In this document: positions 33,682 through 44,642 of the stretch, piece by piece
Position numbering within the stretch: the stretch's first letter is position 1
How the letters are laid out: every line of letters starts with the position of its first letter
From: Orientallactaga sibirica
Taxonomy: Eukaryota; Chordata; Mammalia; Rodentia; Dipodidae
DNA: 64,000 nucleotides
Assembly (NCBI GenBank): GCA_036365145.1
Contig: JAEOAD010000024.1
Span: forward strand, 16,320,501-16,384,500
Reading direction: 5' to 3'
Notes under the pieces: generated by a model
Told to the model about the DNA's origin: nothing
What the model saw: the letters and a program-made list of their open reading frames with translations, nothing else
Database searches by the model: none
Made by a program: the position numbers and the translations under genes

Positions 33682-33840
33682 CTTCTTTAAGAGAGGTGTG
33701 AATATCTTCCATGTCACATCTGATCTTGGTTCTGCAGTTCAGCAGCTTCTTATCCCAGGTTATCAACACCTCCTTCTGACACACTCCAACTTCCTCATAG
33801 TCTAACTTAATTTTTCTGGACTGTAGTTCATCTCTTCTTG
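33682..33840 (-). CDS. TBC1D4: TBC1D4 exon 15 (159 nt), pre-TBC helices
   Basis: The acceptor is CATTTTTTTAG|CA and the donor GAAG|GTATCC. The phase is two bases in, one out; the junction with exon 14 makes Ala (KLE-A-RRDEL). It encodes [40 protein letters not shown] and [12 protein letters not shown], the lead-in to the GAP domain. The pyrimidine tract is a degraded (CATTT)n repeat. The human equivalent of HTSLKEG is HTLLKEG. Confidence 0.95.
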
Positions 33841-33947
33841 CTAAAAAAATGAAATGAAATGAAATGAAAGAAAGAAAAGAAAAAGAATTTATGAAGACCA
33901 AAGTGGTGTTTAAATAGTATTGTAAATATTTATTATTATTATTAAAG

Positions 33948-34018
33948 CTAACCAATTACCTTGAGGAATCTACTAATATTTACTCTAAAAACCTTTAAAA
34001 TTTGACAACAATTAAGTT
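33948..34018 (-). repeat. Inverted duplication, copy A
   Basis: Its reverse complement matches 37201-37272 over about 71 bp, with two substitutions and one single-base indel. It lies 107 bp from exon 15. Confidence 0.9.
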
Positions 34019-34334
34019 CACAAACTTTGAGTAATTTCATGCAAGAAAATATAAGCAATAACTTTTAGAAGAGTTTTTACTATCTGAGCATTGTAATTCT
34101 AAGCATAAAGAAGGAAGCCACGCTGGCTATGCTGTAAATTTCCACTCTCAGACAAATATGTCAGAAGTGACAGCTCATATCCTCTCAGACACCACTCACA
34201 TGTTCATGTGTTACAAAGGACATACATCTAAGCAGACAATGCCTCTTGCTAACCTTAACCTGAAAACTAATTGATCATGGAAACCTCATATAACTATTTC
34301 CAATATTACCCATTATACTCTTAACCTCAGGTTA

Positions 34335-34560
34335 TGTGTTCCAGTGGCCCCCCTTTTAAGACAAGGTCTCATGTGCCTCAGGCTAGCTCTTTATGTAGCC
34401 AAGGATGACCTTGAACTCATCCTTGTCTCCCCCATCCCAAATCCTAGGATTACAGACTTGTACCACCACACCCTGTTTACACAGCACCAGGTCTCAAACC
34501 CAAGGCCCCATGCATGCTAGACAAGCTCTCTACCAACTGAGCCATATGCCTCAGCCCCCA
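34335..34560 (-). repeat. B4/B1-like SINE
   Basis: AAGACAAGGTCTCATGTGCC, GATTACAGACTTGTACCACC and CAACTGAGCCATATGCCTCA, reversed. Confidence 0.55.
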
Positions 34561-35022
34561 TTTTTAATAATCTTAAAGGAAATGTATTTTATTGACGCTC
34601 ATTCCACTTTGTCATGAATATAGAATTCCCTCTCATTTGGTGGTCTAAAGCATGGGCCCAGACTCATTAAGAGAAATGCCCACAAGAGTAACCTCCATCT
34701 TGATTTGTCTTTATCTTGAATGTCTGATCACAGATACATTAACTCACTTCTTCTCTTTCACTCTCCAGTCCCTCAAGCACCCGGCACTCCACGACCACCT
34801 TACCTTCTGCAACACAAATCTTTGTCATGCATCCAAAGTCCTCGAAAGCACAAAGATAATAACAGAATGGATGTTACTCTTTACTCGGTGTATTTTAAAC
34901 CCTTTCTGGATAAGTACAACATCTTAAAACAGACTATTCGTCAAGCAGGGCAATAAAGATTTCCTATTTAAAAGTCTAGACTTCAAAGAGAAATTGTACT
35001 ACAAACGTATTACTTCTTATAG

Positions 35023-35036
35023 CCACCAGGTGGCGC
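35023..35036 (+). promoter_or_regulatory. CTCF consensus motif
   Basis: CCACCAGGTGGCGC fits CCASYAGRKGGCRS at all 14 positions. It lies in intron 14 outside recognisable SINEs. Confidence 0.55.
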
Positions 35037-35149
35037 GCTAACATAGCTTAGCTTTGCTTCTAAATAACTTGCTTTCCATCTCTGGATAACCAAATTCTTT
35101 AAGAGCACGTTTATCCATCTCTGTCACACCCTCCAAGGCTCAGGACCCA

Positions 35150-35500
35150 TTGCAGAAGAGGGGGCGGATAGAATGGAAGAGCTAAAGGAAGGGTACGACT
35201 CTTACAATGCAATTGTACAGACAGAAATTGGCCTTGATATCCATGACCTCGCAGTGCCTAGCAATACCTTCGCAAGACCCTCAAAATAGAAGAAAAAGAT
35301 GATGACATCAAATTAAAAGAAAGATTAGGGGCGGAAAGAATGTTAGAGCCACAAGTTGGGGCATTATGCACAGAGACTTGGCCTATCCCCCATAGCTCTT
35401 GACTACCCCCACAATGCGTGAACCACATTCCCCAGGAGGAGGATAATGGAGTCACCTCTATGAATGTAAAATTAGAATAGTATACATAAGAATAAATAAA
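35150..35500 (+). repeat. Unclassified dispersed repeat candidate
   Basis: GAAGAGGGGGCGGATAGAAT, CCTTGATATCCATGACCTCG and CACATTCCCCAGGAGGAGGA look like parts of a rodent interspersed repeat, with an A-rich AATAAATAAAATT end. I cannot name the family. Confidence 0.4.
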
Positions 35501-35639
35501 ATTTTTAAAAAAGAATTTAACCTTAAAAAAAAAACAGCCAGTCTGAAAGAGATGTCATCCCTTCCATATCCTGTTGCCTCCCCCTCCACATACACAGGAT
35601 GATTTTAAAGCAAATCCCAGATGCCATGTTATTCCCCCT

Positions 35640-35960
35640 CAAATTCACGTATTAAATGCTTGGTTGCTGGTGATGGGCTTTTAGAAGATGACTGGATCAT
35701 AAGGGTACCAACTTCATCAATGGATTAACCCACTGATGATTTCATAGTTAAATAGATTGTGAGGAGGTGCAGCCTAGTTGGAAAAAGTAAGTCACTGGTA
35801 TATCTCATCCTGGATGTTTTCTATCTGTCTGTCTGTCACACATGGATGTGAGCAATTCTGCCCCTCCACCCCAATGCCCTATCACAAGCCCACAGCAATG
35901 GAGCCAGCCAACCATGGACTTGATGCCTCTGAAATGTAAACCAAAAAACAAAAATCTTTC
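35640..35960 (+). mobile_element. MaLR-like LTR, diverged
   Basis: CCCCTCAAATTCACGTATTA, GAGGAGGTGCAGCCTAGTTG and CCTCTGAAATGTAAACCAAA follow the LTR layout, but the ends are lost. Confidence 0.5.
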
Positions 35961-35963
35961 TTA

Positions 35964-36178
35964 GGCTGGAGGAATAGCTTAGCAGTTAAGGTATTTGCCT
36001 GCAAAGCCAAAGGATCCAGGTTCGATTCCCCAGGACCCACGTTAGCCAAATGTACAAGGGGGCACACGTGTCTGGAATTCATTTGCAGTGGCTGGAGGCC
36101 CTGACGTGCCCATTCTCTCTCTCTCTCTCTCTCTCTCTGTCTCCCTCTTTCTCTGTCAAATAAATAAATAAATAATCT
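35964..36178 (+). repeat. B2-like SINE
   Basis: TAGGCTGGAGGAATAGCTTA starts a complete copy with (CT)n and (AAAT)n. Confidence 0.9.
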
Positions 36179-36199
36179 TTCTCCCCCCCCCAAAAAAAA

Positions 36200-36345
36200 A
36201 GACTAATGGAGAGAGGGAGGGGATATGATGGAGATTGGAGTTCTAAAGGGGAATGGGGGGAGGGGAGGGAAATATCATGCATTATTTGTATGTAAGTATA
36301 GAAGTTGTCAATAAAAAAAACTTTAAAAAAATAAAAATAAATAAA
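36200..36345 (+). mobile_element. L1 3'-terminal fragment
   Basis: GATATGATGGAGATTGGAGT through GAAGTTGTCAATAAAAAAAA resembles the 3' end that also closes the L1 copy at 61600-61710. Confidence 0.6.
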
Positions 36346-36964
36346 AAATAAAGAAGAGCAGGTTTATCAAAACTAATAATGAACATAATCTTGTGCACAA
36401 CACTACCGATGACTTGGGGAACAAAGCATACTTCCTCAGACAGTTCTTCTCGAACCTTCTCTAGGTCATTGTGCATTTAAAATAATCATTAAAATCTGTA
36501 TGCTAGCTACAGGCCCTGAGGATAAAATGGTCCACAGGAACAGCTAATATCAGTTCCTCCCCGATGGGTTCACTGGAAAGACAAGTCAAGTTGTGATTGT
36601 CATCTGGCTAGAATTGTAAGAGGTTAAGTTACTTTTGTCTTCATTAAGTTCAGAAGTAAACACACTGTAATAAATGCTTTTCAGGATACATTCTAAACAT
36701 CACGTCCTTTCTTAGCCCATAAAATCATGCACAGCTGACCTCAGAATCAGCGTGTAATCACTACATTACAGCAGCTTATTTCTTCAGTTGAGAAATGCTA
36801 TGGCATTCTCAGAAAAACCCAAGTGCTATGATGAATCACCCTGGTACCAGAACTCGGTGATTCCCTTAATGTCCCGACACCAGTTGCTAGCTAGGCTGCA
36901 GAATGAAGACTCCAGCTAACCAGCCTGTAAGGCTATTTTCCATTCAAACAGTCTGTCATTCCAA

Positions 36965-37107
36965 AGGGCCTCCAGCCACTGCAAACAAACCCCAGATGCA
37001 TGAGCCACCATGTACATCTGCCTTACATGGGTACTGGGGAATCGAACTGGGCCCTTAGGTTTTGCAGGGTAAGTGCCTTAACCACTAAGCCATCTCTCCA
37101 GCCCTTC
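36965..37107 (-). repeat. B2-like SINE, tail-less
   Basis: GCCTCCAGCCACTGCAAACA through AAGCCATCTCTCCAGCCC, reversed, without the CT stretch. Confidence 0.87.
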
Positions 37108-37200
37108 CTTTGATGTTTATTGGGAGGTTTTATTTGTGCATACTCTCCGCTGAAGTATGATACCATGCTTTAATTTTTTTAGAGTAGTAACCATTTTTGC

Positions 37201-37272
37201 GAACTTAGATTGTTGTCAAATTTTAAAGGTTTTTAGAGTAAATATTAATAGATTCCTCAAGGTAATTAGTTA
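37201..37272 (+). repeat. Inverted duplication, copy B
   Basis: It runs from GAACTTAGATTGTTGTC to AAGGTAATTAGTTAG and joins directly to the interior of a B2 at 37273. Confidence 0.9.
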
Positions 37273-37392
37273 GTGTTTGCCTGCAAAGCCAAAGGACCCA
37301 GGTTCGATTCCCCAGGACCCATGTAAGCCAGATGTACAAGGGGGCACACATGTCTGGAGTTCATTTGCAGTGGCTGGAGGCCCTGGCATGCC

Positions 37393-37433
<41 letters not shown>

Positions 37434-37495
37434 CCTCCCTCTCTCACCCTCTTTCTCTGTCAAATAAATTAATTAATTTAATTAAATATTTTTAA
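37273..37495 (+). repeat. B2-like SINE, 5'-truncated
   Basis: It begins at TGTTTGCCTGCAAAGCC, so the first 30 or so bases (box A) are missing. They are replaced by copy B of the inverted duplication. Confidence 0.88.
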
Positions 37496-38028
37496 AAGGC
37501 TGAGAAACACATCCTAAAGCAGCTAGCATTCACAAGCTTGGCAGTCTAGTACCACAGACTACATGATAGCTCCCACAAAGTACTGGACCATAAGTTTAAT
37601 AATTTCAATGTGACTTTTAAGCAGAGAGCTTATACATAGCATTAACAAAAGTAGAAACTCTTATTTGATAACAGATAATTAAAATCAGTTACATTGGATA
37701 TAATATAGACATAATTTGTCCAAAGTAAAGTCTATTTCTCCCAGCATGACTATGATAAACCTGAAAGTTGAAAATCACATCCAAAATGAAGAAATGATGC
37801 TTTTTCATATGAAAACTCTTTTTCCTTAAGTAGTGCACAATGGTATTGAATTTTCAGTCGTGGCAAATACAGTGCTTCCACACAAACAGGCAAATACCTT
37901 GAGCCAGCACTTCTCAGACCATGACCAAGTCAAATCATAGAAATAACGACACCCAATGCATAGTTGAAACGTGTGCACTCCCAGGATCGAGTGTGAGTGT
38001 GCTGGGAATGTGGCTCTCAATAACTAAC

Positions 38029-38238
38029 CTTCAAGTTTCTGGTTTTCCTTCTCCATCCTCAGCAACAGGATTTGTTGGTGGATAGCTTTTTTCCACAAAC
38101 TCTTCAGTTCTTTGGATTTCTTCTTTTCTTCAGCCTTTTCTGGGTCCTCTTCTCCGGACAAGAATATAACCAGCGGCTCTTCCTCCATGGTGGGAGTGAG
38201 AGGGGACAGCGGCAGCAGCTCAGCCCTGTCCAGTCCAT
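38029..38238 (-). CDS. TBC1D4: TBC1D4 exon 14 (210 nt), calmodulin-binding helix
   Basis: The acceptor is TTCTTCTATACAG|AT and the donor GAAG|GTTAGT. It enters as the last two bases of a codon and leaves one base. It encodes [20 protein letters not shown], then [20 protein letters not shown] and [20 protein letters not shown] followed by MEKENQKLE. The basic amphipathic segment [16 protein letters not shown] is the calmodulin-binding region of AS160 and directly precedes the TBC domain. Read from the alternative phase, the exon hits a stop, so its frame is not in doubt. Confidence 0.95.
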
Positions 38239-38524
38239 CTGTATAGAAGAAAACAGTGAGAGGCATTCCACCGTGGTCACGCCGACTGGAGGAGTTCTCT
38301 CCAAAACGTACAGTCATAGTAAAACTTGCACACTCAAAGGTGTTCCCAGGGCCAGTTTCCCAGGAGCTGTTCATTGGTTACTGGTGATTTTAAGTCAATC
38401 TCCACCAGGCTGAATTCCCCCTGCACACTTCCCTCGCAGCGAAACTAAGACGTATGTAATGTCCCCACTTCTTCTTTCCACACTGAAAGACGTAGGAGAG
38501 AGCTGCTCCACAGAGTCCTACACT

Positions 38525-38738
38525 TCTTTTAAAAAATGTTTTATTTTATTTTTATTTATTTATTTGACAGAGAAAGAGGGAGAGAATGGGCGCACCAGGG
38601 CCTCCAGCCTCTGCAAACAAACTGGAGATGCATGTGCCCCCTTGTGCATCTGGCTAACATGGATCCTGGGGAATCAAACCAGGGTCCTTTCACTTTGCAG
38701 GCAAAAGCCTTAACTGCTAAGCCATTGCTCTAGCCTGA
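38525..38738 (-). repeat. B2-like SINE
   Basis: (TTTA)n, GACAGAGAAAGAGGGAGAGA and AAGCCATTGCTCTAGCC, reversed. Confidence 0.9.
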
Positions 38739-39459
38739 GTCCTACCCTCCTGCAATTCATGTAGGCTTGTTCTCTGGCTGAACTTCACAGGATGGTGTGG
38801 GCAGGTGCCAATGATCTCCTGAGGCCCTGTCTAGCCATTGAACTGTGCTGGGCCCACCGATCCCTACACTGCAGTCTCCTTAACTGACCTTCCTGAGCTC
38901 GTTCTCTCCCTCTCTGCACCAGCCCTTCCCGACAAACACCAATGCTTTTCCTACCAACAAAGGTGATTGTAACTCTTGAGACATTTCAGTGACGGCTGAC
39001 AGCTCAGAGAATAAAGTGCAGACCGCTGAGAAGAGCGTGTAAAATCCCGTCAGACTCACCCCGAGTCACCCGTCTGGCCTCAGGTCTCAGCCTCCCACTC
39101 TGGGCGCCCTTCTTCACACAGTTCTCAGCTCTCTCACATGACCCTAGAACTTTGCTGAGACCAGTGTCCCAGTGGTGAGGGTAAATATTTAATCTTCCTG
39201 AGAAGTTGTCCCTGACCATCCTAGGCAGAGTTAAGTGTAGCCTCTGTAATGCCAGGGCTTGCTTCTTTTTGTCAGTCCTTGACTTTTGTATTTATCCTCA
39301 TGATTCTTCACATTGATTTTGGGCTTTCTTGGTTTTAGATAAATGCAGGGACTGCTGTGAATGTCCTTAAATGTCTTGTGACTGTCATTTGAAGGGCAAC
39401 AGATAGTCACGTCCATCTAGCTTCTAGTGTACAGCTTTTAAAAACACAAAATCTTCCAA

Positions 39460-39635
39460 TTGTCTTTTTTAATTTTATTTGTTTGATTTAAGAGAGAATG
39501 TGTGCATCAGGGCCTCTAGGCACTGCAAACAAACTCCAGACACAAAAGCCACCTTGTGCATCTGGGGAATCAATCCTGGATCCTTAGGCTTCACAGGCAA
39601 GCGCTTTAACTGCTAAGCCATTTCTCCAACCCTCA
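39460..39635 (-). repeat. B2-like SINE
   Basis: GAGAGAATGTGTGCATCAGG through AAGCCATTTCTCCAACCC, reversed and short of its CT tract. Confidence 0.82.
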
Positions 39636-39649
39636 ATTGTCTTTATTGT

Positions 39650-39745
39650 TGTTGTTTTTTTACAGTGTTGGACATGGAACCCAGGACCTCCACATGAGCT
39701 AGGAAAGTGGTGTACCCCTGAGCTCCAGCCACAGAGAACTCTTAA
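39650..39745 (-). repeat. ID/B4-like fragment
   Basis: ACATGGAACCCAGGACCTCC and CCCCTGAGCTCCAGCC, reversed. Confidence 0.45.
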
Positions 39746-40059
39746 TCCCATCTATCTATTTAAGCTATACATCCAGCCCCAGAGATCTTTTAATGGCATC
39801 CATCTATTTATATTTTTTCTGTTCCTTTTTTTTCTTTCTTCAGTACTATGGTTCAGAAAATGTAGTCCACATCATCTTGATTGTAAAACATTAAAATCTT
39901 TCTGCCAAGAACATAGGAGTGTTTCCTATGTGCTCAAAGAATGAATGAACTTCTTGCTACAGGGACAAAGTATGAATATTAGATGAAGTTTATTCAAGTG
40001 GACTATTGTAATATTATCCATAATTAACTTTCTTATATTTTTTCAATTTTCTTATTTGC

Positions 40060-40382
40060 ATTGCATATTTGTGTGTGTGTGTGTGGTGTGTATGGGCATG
40101 TGCATGGCACAACGACATACATGTGGAGGTCAGAGAACAACCTCGAGGTGCCGGATGCGTCATGTTCTCTGAGATAGGATCTCTTCCTGTTGCATAGGAG
40201 CACCTGTCTAGCTGGCCAGGGAACTTCAGGTCCCCCAGCTCCTCCTCCCACTGTGTTAGGAACACCGGAGTCACCGATGCATGCTCCACTTTGCATCTGG
40301 CTTTATGTGGCTGCTGGGGAGCACTGCACTTGGATAGGCAGGCTTTGCAAGCAAGTACCTTTTTAACCATTCAACAATCCAT
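40060..40382 (-). repeat. B4-like SINE
   Basis: (TG)n then GTGGAGGTCAGAGAACAACC, GTTAGGAACACCGGAGTCAC and TTTGCAAGCAAGTACCTTTT, reversed. Confidence 0.68.
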
Positions 40383-40654
40383 CCGGGGTCCATATATAAT
40401 TTTTAGAGAGATACATGTTAAAAGCTCCCAGGAGCACTATTGATTTACTCCCTTTTCCTCAAAATTCTTGTACATTTCACTTTCTAGCTCTCAAGTGTGG
40501 ATTACAAATCTTTTTCTCACTAAAGTTACACCTTTTGATTCAGTCACATTTACTTTGGCCATTTCAGTGTTTTAGTTGTGATTTCTCATGGGTACAGTAT
40601 TCAAAGGCAGACACCATGCTCTCTTGGTTATTTGTCCAGAGCGATAGGCTCATT

Positions 40655-40842
40655 CCTTTATTTTTATTTATTTTATATTTTATCTTATTTTATTTTATTT
40701 TTTTAAGGTAGTATCTCACTCTAGCCCAGGCGGACCTGGAATTCACTATGTAGTCTCAGGGTGGCCTTGAACTCACAGTGATCCTACTACCTCTGCCTCC
40801 TGAGTGCTAGGATTAAAGGCATGCACCACCACGCCCAGCCTC
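40655..40842 (-). repeat. B1 SINE with (TTTTA)n tail
   Basis: AAGGTAGTATCTCACTCTAG through CACCACCACGCCCAGCC, reversed. Confidence 0.9.
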
Positions 40843-41184
40843 ATTCCTTTATTGATCAGCATGTTTGTCATTTTATGTGTGACTCTTGCAAAAGACTATA
40901 TTCTGTATCACTTTTCTACATATGTCTGTCTTCTTTTCAGAACTACAACCTCTCCTTGTGCAATATGGAGTAGCCCCCAACAGGTTTTGGAATCCTCATT
41001 CATTCATTCATTCAAGTGGTTTCTAAATGTCTATCCAATGTGTTTTATCTGAGAAATAAACTGCTGTATCAGACAGGGGAGGAGAAGTTATTTTTCCACT
41101 ATCATCTCTTAAATTTCTTTGTACACTAAGAACTTTCATTCTCGTCCCTAACACAGGACCCTCATAAGGAGAAATTCTTTAGTG

Positions 41185-41187
<3 letters not shown>

Positions 41188-41228
<41 letters not shown>
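41188..41228 (+). repeat. (CA)n microsatellite forming the exon 13 donor
   Basis: About 20 CA units; on the gene strand the first GT of the tract is the intron 13 donor. Confidence 0.95.
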
Positions 41229-41230
<2 letters not shown>

Positions 41231-41388
41231 TTTGCTGCATTGCAGAAGGGGACTTGTTCATGGGAGATGCGACGCGGAGGAAAATGCGTTGTCGCCAGGA
41301 GATTCTGCGAGGAGTGACAGGGGTGCCTCCAGCGTTTAGGGACTCATTGCTACAGGTGGAAGATGTCCTTTTCCTCCCTTCTCCATCA
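41229..41388 (-). CDS. TBC1D4: TBC1D4 exon 13 (160 nt) ending in a GT-repeat donor
   Basis: The acceptor is ACATTCTACAG|T. One base completes Ser, then 53 residues follow: [40 protein letters not shown] and [24 protein letters not shown] holds the site equivalent to human Ser751. The only plausible donor, CAAAAG|GTGTGT, is the first unit of a (GT)20 tract (41188-41228). With that donor the exon ends in phase 0, but exon 14 needs one leading base. Using the third GT (exon end 41225) would restore the frame, giving QQKVYGLD; human reads QQQDGLD. The 3' border is therefore uncertain. Confidence 0.88.
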
Positions 41389-42027
41389 CTGTAGAATGTT
41401 AACAAATATATAATTGGTAAGGACAATCACATTACACGGCACGTCACAGAGGATATGGGAGCACAAGCCATTCACAAGTTCTGCCACAGGCAAGCACAGG
41501 GCACAGGCAGCACCAAGCAAGATGTCACCAGCACATTGGCCACCAGCCACCACATCCTGGGAAGACTGCAATGCAGACCACAGCCCAGCAACAAAAAGCT
41601 CACCTGTTCCTACTCATTCCTTATAAAGCCAACCAGACCTGGTTCTACCCTAAGAAACGGCATCCGTATACAGAGGAGGAACCATTGCTTAAGTAATGAA
41701 CTTGTGCATTGCCCCGGACATTAAACTAACAGTGCTTTTCAACAACGTAAGCATTCTTCTGTTCAGTGCTCAGAAAGCATTTAGCTTATAGCTCACATAA
41801 AATAAGCTGGTAAAGCTGGCTTGCATCTTCTTGGACTGGGAAGACCTGCCTACACATTGTTTGCTGGGTCATGGCAGAAAAATAACCTGAATACAGGCAG
41901 GATGGTCAAGTTGGAGGTTATTGTTAGGTAATATATTAAAGAAAAGAGGGACCAAATAAGACTGGGCAAGCTAGGTTTTAAAATATAACCAGATTTCCTT
42001 ACAGCAGGACTGCTTTCTTTAAAAAAA

Positions 42028-42265
42028 AAGTATTAATTAATTAATTAATTTGTTTATTTAATTACTTGCAAGCAGAGAGAGACAGAAAGGACAGAGAGAG
42101 AGAGTGAGAATGGGTGTACCAAGATCTCTGGCTGCTACAGACAAAGTCCAGACACATGTGCCACTTTCTACATCTGGCTTTACACGGCTTATTGGGGAAT
42201 TGAATCCAGGTTGTTAGGCTTTGCAGGCAAGTGCCTTAACTGCTGAGTGAGCTCTCCAGTCCTAC
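42028..42265 (-). repeat. B2-like SINE
   Basis: (TTAA)n and GA-rich block through CTGAGTGAGCTCTCCAGTCC, reversed. Confidence 0.85.
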
Positions 42266-42544
42266 AGTAGGACTTCTGAAAAGACTGTTTAATATGCTGG
42301 TGCACATTGAGATTCTCCATTAAGGAAATGCATCACCCAATTTGATGAAATAAACTGACTTAAGACTCCCACCTTTGAGAAGTAGAGAGGAGTGTCTTGA
42401 CAATCTACTATAGTGCTTTGTGAAACTCACATCTGGATAAGACTCTGTTCTAAGAAATTCCTTTCCTCAAAGCAACAACAACAAAAAACACTGAATTATG
42501 CTAGGCCCATGCACAATAGGTCAATATAGTTCAAAGTTACTTTT

Positions 42545-42617
42545 GATTTGTATTTTTAAAATATTTTATTTATTTATTTAGGTTAATTTATGGGCAGAGA
42601 GAGAGGAAAGAAAGAAA

Positions 42618-42662
<45 letters not shown>

Positions 42663-42922
42663 AGGAGGGAAGGAGGAGGGAAGGAAGGAAGGAAGGAAGG
42701 AAGGAAGGAAGGAAGGAAGGAAGGAAGGAAGGAAGGAAGGGAGGAAAGGAAGGGTGAGTGAATAAATATGGGTGTTCCAGGGCCTCTTGCTACTGCAAAT
42801 GAATTCCAGACACATGCACCACTTTGTGCATCTAGTTTTACATAGGTACTGGGGAATCGAAGCTAGACCAACAGGCTTTCCAACCATTTGCTTTAACCAC
42901 TGAGCCAGCTCCCCAGCCACCA
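42545..42922 (-). repeat. B2-like SINE with expanded (GAAA)n/(GGAA)n
   Basis: The pyrimidine stretch of a reversed B2 has expanded to about 150 bp of GAAA and GGAA units (42600-42752). The SINE body resumes at GGGTGTTCCAGGGCCTCTTG. Confidence 0.9.
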
Positions 42923-44000
42923 AAAATTACTTCTGAAACCAACTCTGCAGCAAGAAGACCATGTGGCGACCATTATTGCTGCTATTAGTGGTGGGGATGT
43001 TTGACTTTTTGAAGTTCCATCGTCTTTGAGCTTCCCTGAGAGAGTGATGCAGGCAGCATATTTACAGGTGATGATACCTGCGAATGAAGGGATCAGATTT
43101 TTGATGGAATCAAGAAATCCAGTTGTAGAATATGAAACAAAACTCAGCTAGGAAAGCTAGAAGGTTCTTGGATATTCAGAGGAACTGAATAGAGCTGAGA
43201 CAATTAATAGGAGGAAAGCCATTATGCCTACCTGATACATGTTCATTTATTCTGTGTATCCATACTTACATTTATCAGGAAGTGCGGTTATTTCTAATCT
43301 GAAGCTAGCTTCCTAAAAACCATCACTTTGGGGTCCACTAAAGTAAGGGTAAGGATGGACATCCTTCTGAGCCAATTTACAGATAGCAAGCATCATGCTG
43401 CGTAGTGGAGGATAAGTTAGGCAGTAGCTGATGCACGCATCTCCATATAGTCACACGCTTTGACAGGGATTCTGGATAAACTGATAACTGCATGAGGTGA
43501 ACAGTCTTCAAGATTCCCTATGATGCTGAATAAACAGGCCCACCTTTACATCTGTTGTAGAAAGCAGTAATTCATATATAGTTCCCTTTTATCATTTGTG
43601 ATTCAAATGCTCTCTCTATATAAGGGACATTCAGGTGAATATCCGTAAGATCCTCAGTGTCTTCAGTTTTGTAACTCTACCTCACTGGAGTCACTTGGTA
43701 AATCCTAGCTCATGGGGACATTTCTATCTTTTAGTGCAGTAACAGGAATAGAAGGAACTCAGCAAATATCCATTGAATGAATGAATGAATGAATGAATAT
43801 ATTATAAAAGCATATGAAATAAGTCACAAGGTTAAGTAAAATGGACAAAAAATGCTAGGCTAACATATCAATAGTAATGAAAATGTCTACCATCTTCTAA
43901 CATATTGCTAGTAGTCTTTAAATCTTTAAATTTTAAATGAACTTAAGTCTTTCTGGAAGAATATTCTAGCAGCTATATTTCCTTAAAAAATGGATTGTGG

Positions 44001-44212
44001 GGCTGGAGAGGTGGCTTAGTGGTTAAGGTGTTTGCTTATGAAGTCGAAGAACCCAGGTTCAATTCCCCAGTACCCACATAAAGCTAGATGCATGAGGTGG
44101 CACATGCATATGGATTTCATTTGCAGTGGCTAGAGGCCCTGGTGGGGCCATTCTCCCTGTCTCTATTTGCCCCCTCTCAAATAAATAAATGAATAAAATA
44201 AAAGTTTAAAAC
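44001..44212 (+). repeat. B2-like SINE
   Basis: GGGGCTGGAGAGGTGGCTTA starts a complete copy with (AAAT)n tail. Confidence 0.9.
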
Positions 44213-44221
44213 AATCAATTG

Positions 44222-44420
44222 TGGGACTGGAGAGATGGCTTAGCGGTTAAAGTGCTTGCCTGCAAAGCCAAAGGACCCAGATTTGATTCCCCAATACCCA
44301 TGTAAAGCCATATGCACAAGATGGTACATGTGTCTGGAGTTCATTTGCAGTGGCTAGAGGCACTGATGTGCCCATTCGCTACTGCCCCCCCCTCATAAAT
44401 AAATAGAATTTTAAAAAAAT
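44222..44420 (+). repeat. B2-like SINE
   Basis: GGGACTGGAGAGATGGCTTA; it lies in tandem with the preceding copy. Confidence 0.9.
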
Positions 44421-44479
44421 GGATGTGCTGTCAATAATATTGGTAAGCATTGGCAATGATGATATACTACGAATGAAAA

Positions 44480-44642
44480 GCAAGCCGAGTGTGATGATGC
44501 ATGCCTTTAATCCCAGCACTCTGGAGGCAGAGGTAGGAGGATCACTGTGAGTTTGAGACCAGCCTGAGACTACATAGTGAATTCCTGGTCAGCACGAGCT
44601 AGAGAGAGACCCTACCTCAAAAACCAAAAGCCAAAATCCCAA
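44480..44642 (+). repeat. B1 SINE
   Basis: AAGCCGAGTGTGATGATGCA through GACCCTACCTCAAAAACCAA. Confidence 0.9.

Larger units (their letters stand above)
33841..38028 (-). other. TBC1D4: TBC1D4 intron 14
   Basis: It contains a 71-bp inverted duplication, a CTCF consensus, B4, LTR, L1 3' end and three B2 copies. Bases 36350-36960 and 37500-38020 hold nothing specific. Confidence 0.85.
38239..41228 (-). other. TBC1D4: TBC1D4 intron 13
   Basis: It starts in a (GT)n tract at its 5' splice site and carries two B2 copies, an ID piece, B4 and B1. Bases 38740-39450 and 40850-41180 show nothing specific. Confidence 0.85.

Noticed and set aside
33672..33682. U12-type intron after exon 15 (donor GTATCC)
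   Set aside because: The donor continues ATGG rather than TT, and no TTCCTTAAC-like branch site lies near the 29702 acceptor.
33397..33690. 97-codon plus-strand open frame in intron 15
   Set aside because: It overlaps exon 15 in antisense by only a few bases, has no domain I recognise and no start context to favour it.
41188..41228. Simple repeats considered as CRISPR-like or regulatory arrays
   Set aside because: They are plain dinucleotide microsatellites without spacers. The 52-bp tandem repeat at 17036 also has no spacer structure.
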